Part shown: positions 5,427 to 6,003 of the stretch, piece after piece
How the letters are laid out: the number at the start of each line of letters is the position of its first letter
How positions within the stretch are numbered: position 1 is the stretch's first letter
NCBI GenBank assembly: GCA_937959375.1
Contig: CALGLS010000012.1
Location: 1 to 6,003, forward strand
Direction of reading: 5' to 3'
Source: an uncultured Saprospiraceae bacterium
Lineage (GTDB): Bacteria > Bacteroidota > Bacteroidia > Chitinophagales > Saprospiraceae
DNA: 6,003 bases
Program-made: the position numbers and the translations under genes
Notes under the pieces: generated by a model
What the model saw: only the letters and a program-made list of their open reading frames with translations
Database searches by the model: none
Told to the model about the DNA's origin: nothing

Positions 5427-6003
5427 CTAAATATCAATACTCTGACGAAAATCCTTTGCCAGTAACAACTCAATATTAGTCAAAACTAAATCGCCCATTG
5501 TTTTACAGCGATCAAATAAACCACTCTTGTGATGATGAGATAATTCCTTGCTAAGTAACTGCACTTTGTCTGTAGAAGAAAGCCTGTCTTTGCGCATCAC
5601 ACTAATCAATTCTTTAAAACGATCCTCTGAAGATTTTACTCGAAATCCAATCAAACTTCTTTCTTCCATTTGATACTGACGAACAGTTTCCATTTCCATA
5701 TGCTTGATCCCCAAATCAATAATGGGTTTGTTGCCTTTGAAATATTGAGGTAGATAAAAACTCTTTCGACCTTCGTAGGATTGTTGGTCAAAATCTATCG
5801 CTCGTATCCGAAATTGAGAACCCTCAATATCTGGCGTAATATCAATCACATAATTGTAAGCGCGCATGTCGCCAAGCAAACGCACAAAACATCGCTCATT
5901 AAATTTGACAAACTCCTTGGCAATTCGAATTTGATTAAATTCGGTGTCATCTAAATAATGTTTAATAAAGTCATCGCCCGGAATTCCTGCAATGTGTTCT
6001 TCA
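5427..6003 (-). CDS. Protein with kinase-fold-like core motif, N-terminus outside window
   Basis: The reading frame stays open to the right edge (first visible residues EEHIAGIPGDDFIKHYLDDT), so the GTG at 5885 is internal and at least 192 residues are visible. I do not recognise a named family with certainty. Counting from the edge, RLLGDMRAYNYVID (41-54) followed by RIRAIDFDQQSY (65-76) gives D45-x4-N50 and D70-F-D72. This is the spacing of the catalytic Asp, metal-binding Asn and DF(G/D) of the protein-kinase fold as in aminoglycoside phosphotransferase and HipA-type enzymes (GD-x3-N...IDF). After it comes a mostly helical C-terminal half, with many charged residues, HHHK at 158-161 and no membrane segment, ending DFRQSIDI. 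It may be a small-molecule or protein kinase-like enzyme. It is convergent with the TIR gene, so it is not in an operon with it. The CDS is certain; the kinase reading is inference. Confidence 0.8.
   Translation of the reverse strand, partial: EEHIAGIPGDDFIKHYLDDTEFNQIRIAKEFVKFNERCFVRLLGDMRAYNYVIDITPDIEGSQFRIRAIDFDQQSYEGRKSFYLPQYFKGNKPIIDLGIKHMEMETVRQYQMEERSLIGFRVKSSEDRFKELISVMRKDRLSSTDKVQLLSKELSHHHKSGLFDRCKTMGDLVLTNIELLLAKDFRQSIDI

Noticed and set aside
5883..5885. GTG as the start of the right-hand - strand gene
   Set aside because: The frame stays open to 6002 with normal-looking protein sequence upstream, and a start here would fall just before the conserved GDMRAYN motif.

Overview
The window looks like chromosomal DNA of a Bacteroidota bacterium, perhaps of the Saprospiria/Chitinophagales/Flavobacteriia sort. 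The evidence is AT-rich DNA, A-rich leaders with no Shine-Dalgarno sequence in front of the two complete genes, TAnnTTTG-like promoter elements, and an M1 peptidase of the type common in that phylum. This is inference from style; there is no marker gene.

Layout: (1) 1-2136, + strand, the 3' part of an M1-family zinc metallopeptidase gene that enters from the left edge. (2) 2137-2352, a convergent gap almost filled by three copies of a composite repeat: a 16-bp header followed by an array of hexamers GAATNN (ATTCNN on the other strand). Copies 1 and 3 face each other and could form a long hairpin; the array ends touch or overlap both stop codons. (3) 2353-3606, - strand, a complete 417-aa protein with an N-terminal helical domain resembling effector-associated domain 11 (EAD11), a W...YPNG repeat unit, a long charged coiled coil and four C-terminal membrane segments. 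(4) 3607-3895, a divergent intergenic region with a degenerate GAATTA repeat, possible promoters, a tandem 9-bp repeat, and an 11-bp hairpin capped by a GCAA tetraloop 41 nt before the TIR gene. (5) 3896-5221, + strand, a complete 441-aa protein with an N-terminal TIR domain, a single membrane span and a helical C-terminal part. (6) 5222-5426, a convergent gap with two AT-rich stem-loops and a short palindrome. (7) 5427-6003, - strand, the C-terminal part of a protein running off the right edge, with a D-x4-N...DFD pattern like the catalytic core of protein-kinase-fold enzymes.

How the genes may work together: TIR domains (NAD+-cleaving or signalling) and EAD adaptors are both known parts of NTP-dependent bacterial conflict/immune systems. 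Here they lie in divergent neighbours, each on its own membrane-anchored protein, and neither gene has a STAND ATPase or protease beside it inside the window. The most interesting reading is a compact membrane-tethered TIR/EAD signalling or defence pair. This is a hypothesis: the pairing may be chance, and flanking genes beyond the window are unseen. The M1 peptidase is probably an unrelated housekeeping or nutritional gene; the kinase-like gene at the right may or may not belong with the pair.
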